Source of the DNA: an uncultured Lactobacillus sp. | GTDB taxonomy: Bacteria; Bacillota; Bacilli; Lactobacillales; Lactobacillaceae | NCBI GenBank assembly: GCA_945281075.1 | Contig: CALYQE010000077.1 | Location: 1 to 9,296, forward strand | Length of the DNA: 9,296 nt | Reading direction: 5' to 3' | Shown: positions 1-6,470 of the stretch, piece by piece | Numbering within the stretch: the first letter of the stretch is position 1 | Layout: every line of letters starts with the position of its first letter | Notes under the pieces: generated by a model | Seen by the model: the letters and a program-made list of their open reading frames with translations, nothing else | Told to the model about the DNA's origin: nothing | Databases searched by the model: none | Program-made: the position numbers and the translations under genes

Positions 1-429
1 CTCATGCAGAATAAAGAAAATGTTGATTGGCAGAAACCGGACTCTGTCATCAGGGCTAGGATCAGAAAGAATTCAAATCCGCCTGAAGTTTCACCTACTG
101 GTGAGTGGCAACTCTTTGTCCGCGGACATGCCCCGGCAGGAATTGTTGACGACACCAGTGATGATGATAGCAGCAATTCTCAAGCTGGCTCCCAATCAAC
201 TTATGAACAACAGAAAAAGACGGTTAAGCGGGAAAAGAAGCCTTCTGAAACACAATCAGAAGATAACCAAAACGATTCCGGTCATGACAAGGATCAAAAT
301 AATAACGGGTCTAATCCCCCGGAACAAGATGATAATAAACCTGATCAGCCCGCTGACTCAAACGATAAAAATGATAAAAAGCCGGCTAATAATGGCACAG
401 AAGGAACAGAAAAAGACGATCGTCACTAA
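1..429 (+). CDS. ponA: Class A penicillin-binding protein (PBP1A/PonA type), C-terminal end, partial
   Basis: Only the last 142 codons are visible. The frame is open at base 1 (CTC), so the ATG at base 4 is internal, and the gene ends at TAA 427-429. Class A PBPs are membrane-anchored, bifunctional peptidoglycan glycosyltransferase/transpeptidases acting outside the membrane. The catalytic domains lie upstream of the window. What is seen is a short folded end around residues 34-45 (GEWQLFVRGHAP), resembling the ELFV.G..P ending of the transpeptidase region in Gram-positive PBP1A proteins. It is followed by about 93 residues of low-complexity, charged tail rich in D, N, K, Q, E, S and P, with no hydrophobic segment. 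The assignment leans on context: in Firmicutes ponA, usually with recU, lies next to nth-dnaD, and here it converges on nth. Another secreted or membrane protein with a disordered tail is possible, because no catalytic motif is visible. Confidence 0.7.
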   Translation, partial: LMQNKENVDWQKPDSVIRARIRKNSNPPEVSPTGEWQLFVRGHAPAGIVDDTSDDDSSNSQAGSQSTYEQQKKTVKREKKPSETQSEDNQNDSGHDKDQNNNGSNPPEQDDNKPDQPADSNDKNDKKPANNGTEGTEKDDRH

Positions 430-434
430 ATAAT

Positions 435-471
435 AAAAGAGCACAGCATTTTGAAAGCTGTGCTCTTTTTT
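435..471. terminator. Bidirectional intrinsic terminator between ponA and nth
   Basis: A perfect 13-bp inverted repeat (AAAAGAGCACAGC at 435-447 against GCTGTGCTCTTTT at 457-469) encloses a 9-nt loop. The flanking A-run and T-run make it work on both strands. On the plus strand it begins 6 nt after the penicillin-binding protein stop codon and ends in a T-run (466-471). On the minus strand it starts directly after the nth stop codon (470-472). It therefore closes both convergent transcripts. Confidence 0.92.
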
Positions 472-1099
472 ATTTCACTTTTAAGTATGTATAAGGATCC
501 TCTTTATCCCGGGCGGTCATTGAATACCGCCCAAAAAGAATCATGGCATGATGAGTATGGATCCACTCATCTTTGGGTAAAACTTCTTCCAATCTTTTTT
601 CAATTTCCAATGGCTTTGCATTCTGGGCCACGATATGAAATCTTTTGGAAATACGGGCAACGTGGGTGTCTACCGCAATTGCAGGGATGCCATAACCATC
701 AGCTAGAACAACTTTGGCTGTTTTTTCGCCGACACCAGGCAGCTTAACCAACAGCTTTTTATCTTGCGGAATTTGGCCATCATATTTTTCAACTAGAATT
801 TCCGCCATTTCCTTCAAGTGCTTTGCTTTCGAATGATAAAGACCGATCTGTGCAATATGCTGTTCAATTTCAGGAATTGCTGCCTGAGCTAAATTCTGGG
901 GCTCGGGATAATCCGCAATAAACTTTGGCATTACGCGATTAACCATTTTATCAGTTGTCTGTGCGCTCATTAACACCGCGCAGAGCAGATGAAATTTAGT
1001 ATCCCAGACCAACTCGCTTTTGGCGTCAGGATACATTTGGTTAATCGTGCGCAGCACTTTGCGTGCTTCTTCAGTACTGAGTAATTTTTCTTTTGGCAT
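470..1099 (-). CDS. nth: Endonuclease III, DNA glycosylase/AP lyase without Fe-S cluster ligands
   Basis: The protein has 209 residues, about the size of E. coli Nth (211). Enzymes of this family remove oxidised pyrimidines from DNA and cleave the abasic site in cytoplasmic base-excision repair. The helix-hairpin-helix is clear at residues 120-128 (LPGVGEKTA), giving catalytic Lys126, followed by AVDTHV at 142-147 with catalytic Asp144. These correspond to E. coli K120 and D138. The oddity is the C-terminus: after HHAMILFGRYSMTAR (183-197), where the family normally carries the C-x6-C-x2-C-x5-C loop binding [4Fe-4S], there is no cysteine at all. The only cysteine in the protein is Cys40. The start ATG directly follows the dnaD stop (TAAATG). 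Its ribosome binding site AAAGGA (1108-1113, 8-nt spacer) lies inside the last codons of dnaD, so translation is probably coupled. The gene ends at the shared terminator. Confidence 0.95.
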   Translation of the reverse strand: MPKEKLLSTEEARKVLRTINQMYPDAKSELVWDTKFHLLCAVLMSAQTTDKMVNRVMPKFIADYPEPQNLAQAAIPEIEQHIAQIGLYHSKAKHLKEMAEILVEKYDGQIPQDKKLLVKLPGVGEKTAKVVLADGYGIPAIAVDTHVARISKRFHIVAQNAKPLEIEKRLEEVLPKDEWIHTHHAMILFGRYSMTARDKEDPYTYLKVK

Positions 1100-1744
1100 T
1101 TAGCGATTCCTTTGTAAAAATTGTTGGACTTCACCGCTGGTTTTGAGGTTATGTCTTTGCCAGTTGAGGAGAACGCGGTCAACGTACTTCATGCTGTAAG
1201 CCTGGGACAAAACTGCTTCGCGGAGCGCTAACTTGATGATTTCAGGATCATAATGATCAACATTCAGCCAGGCGGCCAGTTCTTCCCGCTCAATTGGAGT
1301 GAGGTAACGTCCAAATTCGATTTCAAATTGCCGCCTTAATTGATTGAGCGGACTATTATCGACATTGTTCGAAGCCTTTTGAACATGACCTTGATTTGTA
1401 GCATTGGCGGCCACTTTCTGGTCTAAAAGTTTATCGAGCTTTTCATAAAGTTGATCCAAGTTAAAACGATTGCCGATTCTGCCCTTCTCATCTTTGACTT
1501 GATCAATTTCTAAGTCATTTTTTTCAATCAATTGCTGGATCATTCCGGCAACCTCAGTAGGACTAAAATTAGTGTTGGCCGCAATTTGCTCATCCGACGG
1601 AAATTGGTTGCCCTTTTGAGCAAACATTTCCAACTGAATGATTAAGATAATTTCTGTATCGGTAATTTTTAGCTGAGGATAATAAGCAAGCAGACCATTG
1701 GCCAGGTTAGTAAAGCCTAAAGCCCGGTATTCATTATAGTGCAT
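1100..1744 (-). CDS. dnaD: DnaD, primosome component for replication initiation and restart
   Basis: DnaD acts with DnaB and DnaI in low-GC Gram-positives to load the replicative helicase at oriC and at stalled forks. The N-terminal part (about residues 1-100) fits the winged-helix DDBH1 domain. A polar linker rich in N, Q and K follows (about 108-128). The C-terminal DDBH2 domain contains EFGRYLTPIEREELAAWL and ends in the Y-x4-L-x2-W signature (YVDRVLLNW) typical of DnaD/DnaB DNA-binding domains. Three ATG codons stand in tandem (1742-1750). The ribosome binding site GGAG at 1752-1755 lies 1, 4 and 7 nt from the first, second and third, so the third ATG (1742-1744) is preferred, giving 214 residues. 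Starting at 1750 would give 216. The gene sits directly behind the asnS terminator, with no room for a separate promoter in between, and abuts nth downstream. Confidence 0.93.
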   Translation of the reverse strand: MHYNEYRALGFTNLANGLLAYYPQLKITDTEIILIIQLEMFAQKGNQFPSDEQIAANTNFSPTEVAGMIQQLIEKNDLEIDQVKDEKGRIGNRFNLDQLYEKLDKLLDQKVAANATNQGHVQKASNNVDNSPLNQLRRQFEIEFGRYLTPIEREELAAWLNVDHYDPEIIKLALREAVLSQAYSMKYVDRVLLNWQRHNLKTSGEVQQFLQRNR

Positions 1745-1751
1745 CATCATT

Positions 1752-1759
1752 CTCCCTTT
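1752..1759 (-). promoter_or_regulatory. dnaD ribosome binding site choosing among three tandem ATGs
   Basis: The minus strand reads AAAGGGAG and then A before ATGATGATG. The spacing from the GGAG core is 1, 4 and 7 nt to the three ATGs, so the third is best placed. The site begins right after the T-run of the asnS terminator (A/T transition at 1760-1761). Termination and dnaD translation signals are thus packed together. Confidence 0.7.
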
Positions 1760-1760
1760 T

Positions 1761-1798
1761 AAAAAAGTTGAACTAAAATGTTTTAGCTCAACTTTTTT
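1761..1798 (-). terminator. Intrinsic terminator after asnS, immediately upstream of dnaD
   Basis: An inverted repeat (arms 1767-1778 and 1781-1792) is flanked by six A (1761-1766) and six T (1793-1798). As RNA from the minus strand the 12-bp stem is continuous, with a G-U pair at 1787/1772. From the plus strand the same position would be an A-C mismatch. This favours its use for asnS, whose stop codon lies 22 nt upstream. The minus-strand U-run is the complement of 1761-1766. Confidence 0.85.
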
Positions 1799-1820
1799 AT
1801 CTATTCTGTTGCTTCAATGT

Positions 1821-3119
1821 TTACGGTTTAACGCGGTTAATCATTCTTGGGAATGGAATAGCTTCACGAACATGATCGAGCTTGCAGATCCAAGCAATGA
1901 CACGTTCAAAGCCCATACCAAAGCCTGAATGTGGCACGCTGCCGTACTTACGCAAATCGAGGTACCAGCTGTAGTTTTCTTCGTTTAAGCCGGCTGCTTT
2001 AATTTGCGCTTTTAGTGTTTCATAGTCACTTTCACGTTCAGAGCCGCCCATAATCTCACCATAGCCTTCTGGAGCCAGGACATCTGCACAGAGATATTCT
2101 TTAGGATTATCAGGGTTTTTCTTCATATAAAATGGCTTGATGGCAGTTGGATAATTGACAATAAAGAATGGTCGATCAAATTGTTCAGAAATAAACGCTT
2201 CATCTGGAGCGCCAAAGTCATCGCCCCACTTAAAGTCTCTTCCAGCTTCTTGCAGCATCTTAACTGCATCGTCATATGAAAGACGCGTAAAGTTGCCTTC
2301 AGCAGTCGGTTCCAGCTTCTTAGGATCACGTCCCAACAATTCTAGTTCGTATTGGCAGTTATCAAGCACCTGCTTAACTACATAAGCAAGAAAACGTTCC
2401 TGAATATCTAAAGACTCGTCTTGATGCATCCAAGCCATTTCAGGCTCCATCATCCAAAACTCAGTTAAATGACGTCTCGTTTTGGATGCTTCCGCTCTAA
2501 AGGTAGGTCCGAAGGTGAAAATTTTGCCAAACGCTTCTGCGCCAACTTCACCGTAGAGCTGACCGGATTGCGACAGATAAGCATCGCCACCAAAGTACTC
2601 GGTGTGGAATAATTCGGTGGTCCCTTCTGGAGCTGAATGCATAAAAATTGGGGCATCAAATTTAACAAAGCCCTCATTTTCAAAGAAGTCAACCGTCGCC
2701 TTGAAAATCATATTTCTAATGCGCATGATGGCAAATGGTCGCTTGCTGCGTAGCCACAAATGGCGGTGGTCAAGTAAGAAATCGATCCCGTGTTCTTTGT
2801 TGCCAATTGGATAATCGCCGTTATTGGTAACAACCTTAAGGTCAGAAATCTGAATTTCATAACCAAAATGGGAGCGTTCATCTTGATGAACCGTCCCCGT
2901 TAGGTAAAAGCTGGCCTCTTGATGCAGAGACTTTGCTAATTCAAAAACTTCCTCGGAAACATCGTTTTTACGCACTATTCCTTGGAAAAAGGCGGTTCCA
3001 TCTCTTAATTGTAAGAAAACAATTTTACCGCTTGATCGTTTGTCAGTTAGCCAAACATGCATTTGAACTTCTTCATCAACATGCTTAGAACAATCCCTAA
3101 TTGAAATTAATTTTGTCAT
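1821..3119 (-). CDS. asnS: Asparaginyl-tRNA synthetase
   Basis: This 432-residue class IIb aminoacyl-tRNA synthetase activates Asn with ATP and charges tRNA-Asn in the cytoplasm; B. subtilis AsnS is of similar length. An N-terminal OB-fold anticodon-binding domain covers about residues 1-105. The catalytic core follows, with APEGTTELF (163-171), motif 2 (GPTFRAE at 204-210 with Arg208, and HLTEF at 217-221) and motif 3 ([12 protein letters not shown] at 399-410, Arg406). The short OB linker and lack of the long bacterial AspRS insertion favour AsnS over AspRS. An in-frame TGA about 10 codons upstream of ATG 3119 rules out a longer protein. The ribosome binding site is unusual: the good AAGGA match (3136-3140) lies about 16 nt from the ATG, and only weak GAAAG is closer. 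There is no T-box leader in the 65-nt upstream gap. A probable promoter sits at 3155-3163. Confidence 0.97.
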   Translation of the reverse strand: MTKLISIRDCSKHVDEEVQMHVWLTDKRSSGKIVFLQLRDGTAFFQGIVRKNDVSEEVFELAKSLHQEASFYLTGTVHQDERSHFGYEIQISDLKVVTNNGDYPIGNKEHGIDFLLDHRHLWLRSKRPFAIMRIRNMIFKATVDFFENEGFVKFDAPIFMHSAPEGTTELFHTEYFGGDAYLSQSGQLYGEVGAEAFGKIFTFGPTFRAEASKTRRHLTEFWMMEPEMAWMHQDESLDIQERFLAYVVKQVLDNCQYELELLGRDPKKLEPTAEGNFTRLSYDDAVKMLQEAGRDFKWGDDFGAPDEAFISEQFDRPFFIVNYPTAIKPFYMKKNPDNPKEYLCADVLAPEGYGEIMGGSERESDYETLKAQIKAAGLNEENYSWYLDLRKYGSVPHSGFGMGFERVIAWICKLDHVREAIPFPRMINRVKP

Positions 3120-3154
3120 AAACTTTCGTCCACTTTCCTTCTCATCTCAAATTA

Positions 3155-3163
3155 ATCATACCA
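3155..3163 (-). promoter_or_regulatory. Candidate extended -10 promoter for asnS
   Basis: On the minus strand the sequence TGGTATGAT matches an extended -10 element (TGn plus TATAAT with one change). It is placed about 36 nt before the asnS ATG, which predicts a short leader. No TTGACA-like -35 lies at 16-18 nt; that place is taken by a tandem repeat (3169-3184). No terminator separates ypmB from asnS, so readthrough from the upstream genes may also contribute. Confidence 0.5.
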
Positions 3164-3168
3164 AAGTT

Positions 3169-3184
3169 TTAGCGAATTAGCGAC
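3169..3184. repeat. Short tandem direct repeat upstream of asnS
   Basis: TTAGCGAA at 3169-3176 is followed directly by TTAGCGAC at 3177-3184, a two-unit 8-bp repeat differing in one base. It ends exactly before the ypmB stop codon and covers the -35 side of the candidate asnS promoter. It may be chance or a factor-binding half-site pair; nothing in the sequence decides this. Confidence 0.5.
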
Positions 3185-3670
3185 TTAACCTAGTAAATTT
3201 CCATTTTTAAATTCATAAAGTTGATAGCGGTAGTTACCATTGCTGTTTTTGGCAGTCACTTCCCAGACAGCCTTGTTTTTATACCAGCCAAGATTTACTT
3301 CCACAATTTTATCAGTTGGTCTGGAAGTAGTGTATTGTCTTGCGACGTTCTTTTCACTAACCCCTTTATCAGCAGATAACAGATAGGCCTTCTTAGTTCC
3401 GGGCAAATAGATAAAATAATATTTGCTGCGGTCCTTAGCCTGTCCGAGAGCCGAGTAGCTATTGACGCCGCGGTTGAGATGGTAATTCCGCTCAATTTTC
3501 GTAATTGGCGATTTTTGCAGGGCAATTTGATTTAACTGGTGTGTTTCGTTCCGCTCGGGTGCGCTTGCCTTATAAAAAACCAGCAAAAATACTAAATACA
3601 GTAACACTAAAATGCCGATTAGCCAGGCAATAAATTTAAGCGTTTGTTTTGTGTCGTCTTCTATTATCAT
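3185..3670 (-). CDS. ypmB: YpmB-like membrane-anchored protein (DUF5590/PepSY-like)
   Basis: The protein has 161 residues. A single hydrophobic helix at about residues 12-33 follows a short acidic N-terminus and precedes a lysine, which suggests a membrane anchor with the C-terminal part outside. The remainder is a small alpha/beta region. The stretch LGWYKNKAVWEVTAKNSNGN (127-146), then YRYQLYEFKNG, resembles the PepSY-like unit of B. subtilis YpmB, in which an aromatic or Trp-containing strand is followed by a Tyr-rich strand. Position between dinG and asnS matches ypmB in Bacillus. Its biochemical function is not known, and I infer none beyond a membrane-associated role. The start ATG (3668-3670) lies inside dinG, a 35-nt overlap in another frame. 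The ribosome binding site is poor (GGAA about 15 nt upstream), suggesting translation coupled to dinG. Confidence 0.85.
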   Translation of the reverse strand: MIIEDDTKQTLKFIAWLIGILVLLYLVFLLVFYKASAPERNETHQLNQIALQKSPITKIERNYHLNRGVNSYSALGQAKDRSKYYFIYLPGTKKAYLLSADKGVSEKNVARQYTTSRPTDKIVEVNLGWYKNKAVWEVTAKNSNGNYRYQLYEFKNGNLLG

Positions 3671-6449
3671 AGTTATCTAACTTATTCCGTAACTCTTTTA
3701 AGGTGATTTTTTGGGTTTTCACCGGGATTGCATTCAAAAATACTTTACCATAATCTTTGGTCCAAATGCGTGAATCCAAGATTAAAAATTGACCGTGATC
3801 ATCTTCACCGCGAATTAACCGGCCCATCCCCTGTCGAAAACGAATAACTGCGCGCGGCATTGAATCAGTTTCAAAAACGTTGAGCCCCTGATTTTGCAGT
3901 TGGCGTTGGCGCAGTTTGATTTCGGGCTGGTCAGGAGATTCAAACGGTAATTTAGCTGCAATGACTAGATCAATGCGACACTCGTGAAAATCTAAGCCCT
4001 CCCAAAAGCTGTCTGCTCCAATAATAATTGCCTTCTTTGCAATGGCAAACCGCTTAGTGATGCGGTTATTGGAGCCAGAAACACCTTGGGCCAAAATTTC
4101 AAAGTCACGCAGGCTAGGTGAGTTTAAAATTGCGCTAAACAATCCCCTAATTTTATCAAGGTTAGTCATTAAAACCAAGATATGGTCTTTTTGACTAAGA
4201 TCATTTTCCAAAATTTTAGCAAGAACTTGGTCATATTCTGGCGCCGTAATGGCTGGCATGTCCTTAACGGCTAACACCTGTAAATGCTTATTCAAGTTAA
4301 AGGTGCTTTCACCGCTATATGTTTCTGGCTTTAAATCAGTCAGTGCCAGCTGCTTGATAGTAAACGAAAAATCACTTTTAGTGGTTAAGGTCGCGCTCAC
4401 AAAGAGAATGTGGTCGAACCGGTCATAGATTTGCTTTAATTCGGTGGTCGCGTCCAGCATCAACCAACTTAAATTGGCACTAAGCGGATCTTGGGGATTG
4501 GTTAAGGTAACTAAAAAGCCGTCCTGCTCTAAATTAGCGTCAACATGGAGAATGTCAGATAGTTGATAGCTTTTGGCAATGTAAAAATCAAGGTGATCGA
4601 TTTGCTCGGTTAATTCCGTTAAAGTAGCTTCCTTCTCAGCTCCTTCGCTATCTGTTTCATTGTAGAGCTTAAATAAAATTTGATTGGTCTTTTGACGGAC
4701 GTCTTCCAGCTTGCGCTGCAGTTCAGCTAACTTTGTTCTAAAGCGTTGGTCGCTGCCAAATAAGTCTTTTGCCTGAAAACTTAAAATCAAATTGCCATTA
4801 GGCAGCAGGTTTTGGCTGACGGCTTGCGAGCTTTTGCCTGCCAATAATTTTTGCAAATCATTAATCAGGTGGATCAGGTCAATAATCGCAGGATCCAGTT
4901 GCTCCAGTAAATAGTTAAACTGAACGTCGCTGCCATATTGGTTAAAAATGCTGTCATCTGCGTAAAACAAGAGATTACGCAAATGGGTCAGCACACCCCA
5001 AAGTGATTCGAACTGAAAAGAATCATTGCGTGAATTGATCACGTTGTCAACGAAACGGTGTGCCTCATCGATCACCAGGTAAGGATTTTGGCCCCAGATT
5101 GAATCATTATAGTGATTGGCGAGGTAGGCGTGATTGGTAATTAAAATATCCGCCTCTTCTTGTCTTTGTCTGGCCAAATTCCAAAAATCAACTTCAGCAA
5201 AGCTGCTTCCCACCCTAGCATCGCCCGGGTGAGCAATCTGAATAAACAGCGGGGCTTTGTAGTTGGTAAGTTGCAGCTCATCTAAATCACCGGTTTTGGT
5301 TTCTGTTAGCCAAACCAAAATCCGCATTTGCAAAATCAAGGTTAATTTATTCGGCGTTCCTTGGTAAAGGCTTTGATAAAAACCGTCTAAGTCAAGATAA
5401 TGACTGCTTGATTTCACTACTTCTGCCCTTAAATCTAATTTGGTGACCATTAATAGCTGCGGTATTTCTTGATTGATAATTTGGTCTTGCAATACCTGCG
5501 TGGGCGTAGCGACCACTAATTTGCGGTTAGTATACAGCCGGTAGGAATAGGCAAATAAATATGAAAAAGTTTTACCAGTACCGTTGGGTGCTTCAACTAG
5601 CAGCGTTCTTTTTTCAGGCTCACTTAAAAAGCGGTTAATACGGTTAATCAGATCAACTTGAGGCTGACGATAATTGATCTGGCCCTTAAACAAACTGTGC
5701 TTGGCCTTATTGGAAACAGGAAAAGTCGCTTTTTCGTCCACCGCATTAGCAACTAGTTCGTGATCTTGTTTTTGCAAAATGATATTGCGCACTTGCTGAT
5801 AGTTTTTGCCTAAAGGCCGCTTTTTTTTACGTGATTCGTCCGCAATTGTGGTAAAAATCCAGGACGTATCGCGGATTAGGCCGTGAGCCAGTGAACTTAA
5901 GGTGTTTAGTGTCGCTTGCGGCAAAGTTTCAAGTTTATGAATGATCTTGATTAATAAGGCGGCTGTCCCGTAGGCATCTGAGTCAGCCTTGTGGGGATTG
6001 GCATGTTCAATTCCAAGTTGCCGGGTTAAATCGGTTAGTTTATATGAAGGCAGCGTTGGGAAAGCAATTTTTGCTAACTCCACTGTATCAATCGCCTTGT
6101 TCGTTAACGCATCATAGCCGTGTTGCACTAATTCATAATTCAAAAAAGGCAAATCAAAATTAACGTTGTGCGCCACGAAAACCGTATTTTTGAGAATGCG
6201 ACTTATTTTCGGAGCATAATATGAAAAATCTTTTTCATTGGCTACATCTGAATTATGAATGTGGGTCAAATTCTGAACTGATAATGGGATATCCTGATGA
6301 GGATTTATCATAAACGAATAGGTTTTGACCACTTTCATCTTTTTGAGAATAGCGCAGCCAAACTGAATAATATGATTATTCTCCTCACGCTGTGTACCCG
6401 TTGTTTCAAGATCGACGACCGCAAAAGTATCATCGGCAAAAAGCGACAT
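3636..6449 (-). CDS. dinG: DinG-type protein: DEDDh 3'-5' exonuclease fused to XPD/DinG helicase-like domain
   Basis: The protein has 937 residues, the usual size of Gram-positive DinG. The N-terminal DnaQ-like exonuclease is complete: VVDLETTG (11-18, Asp13 and Glu15), AHNVNFDL (93-100, Asp99) and HKADSD (His153, Asp158). The superfamily 2 helicase-like part has Walker A APNGTGKT (287-294), Ia VVATPTQ (312-318), DEAH (461-464), SATLTTKSDF (685-694) and motif VI QGMGRLIR (873-880). A charged, coiled-coil-like stretch around 565-625 probably belongs to the arch. The Fe-S cysteines of E. coli DinG and XPD between Walker A and DEAH are absent; only Cys32 and Cys824 occur. Staphylococcus aureus DinG of this architecture is reported as a nuclease rather than a helicase, so nuclease action in DNA repair is the safer inference. 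The ribosome binding site AAAGGGGG (7-nt spacer) fixes the start. It lies 21 nt after addA and overlaps ypmB by 35 nt. Confidence 0.95.
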   Translation of the reverse strand: MSLFADDTFAVVDLETTGTQREENNHIIQFGCAILKKMKVVKTYSFMINPHQDIPLSVQNLTHIHNSDVANEKDFSYYAPKISRILKNTVFVAHNVNFDLPFLNYELVQHGYDALTNKAIDTVELAKIAFPTLPSYKLTDLTRQLGIEHANPHKADSDAYGTAALLIKIIHKLETLPQATLNTLSSLAHGLIRDTSWIFTTIADESRKKKRPLGKNYQQVRNIILQKQDHELVANAVDEKATFPVSNKAKHSLFKGQINYRQPQVDLINRINRFLSEPEKRTLLVEAPNGTGKTFSYLFAYSYRLYTNRKLVVATPTQVLQDQIINQEIPQLLMVTKLDLRAEVVKSSSHYLDLDGFYQSLYQGTPNKLTLILQMRILVWLTETKTGDLDELQLTNYKAPLFIQIAHPGDARVGSSFAEVDFWNLARQRQEEADILITNHAYLANHYNDSIWGQNPYLVIDEAHRFVDNVINSRNDSFQFESLWGVLTHLRNLLFYADDSIFNQYGSDVQFNYLLEQLDPAIIDLIHLINDLQKLLAGKSSQAVSQNLLPNGNLILSFQAKDLFGSDQRFRTKLAELQRKLEDVRQKTNQILFKLYNETDSEGAEKEATLTELTEQIDHLDFYIAKSYQLSDILHVDANLEQDGFLVTLTNPQDPLSANLSWLMLDATTELKQIYDRFDHILFVSATLTTKSDFSFTIKQLALTDLKPETYSGESTFNLNKHLQVLAVKDMPAITAPEYDQVLAKILENDLSQKDHILVLMTNLDKIRGLFSAILNSPSLRDFEILAQGVSGSNNRITKRFAIAKKAIIIGADSFWEGLDFHECRIDLVIAAKLPFESPDQPEIKLRQRQLQNQGLNVFETDSMPRAVIRFRQGMGRLIRGEDDHGQFLILDSRIWTKDYGKVFLNAIPVKTQKITLKELRNKLDNYDNRRRHKTNA

Positions 6450-6470
6450 TGTTTTGCCCCCTTTCTAAAG

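Noticed and set aside
20..433. Second plus-strand frame within the PBP tail
   Set aside because: It is a shifted-frame shadow of the low-complexity tail, which is A-rich and therefore poor in stops in that frame. The frame continuing from base 1 has the GEWQLFVRGHAP ending expected of a penicillin-binding protein.
451..747. Open frame of 98 codons on the plus strand opposite nth
   Set aside because: It lies wholly antisense to the well-supported nth gene and the terminator, has no ribosome binding site worth the name, and shows no recognisable protein features.
2155..2814. Plus-strand frames opposite asnS
   Set aside because: They are antisense to conserved synthetase motifs and have no start signals or recognisable domains.
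3120..3184. T-box riboswitch or terminator between ypmB and asnS
   Set aside because: The gap is only 65 nt, has no T-box sequence and no stable hairpin; the repeat in it is direct, not inverted.
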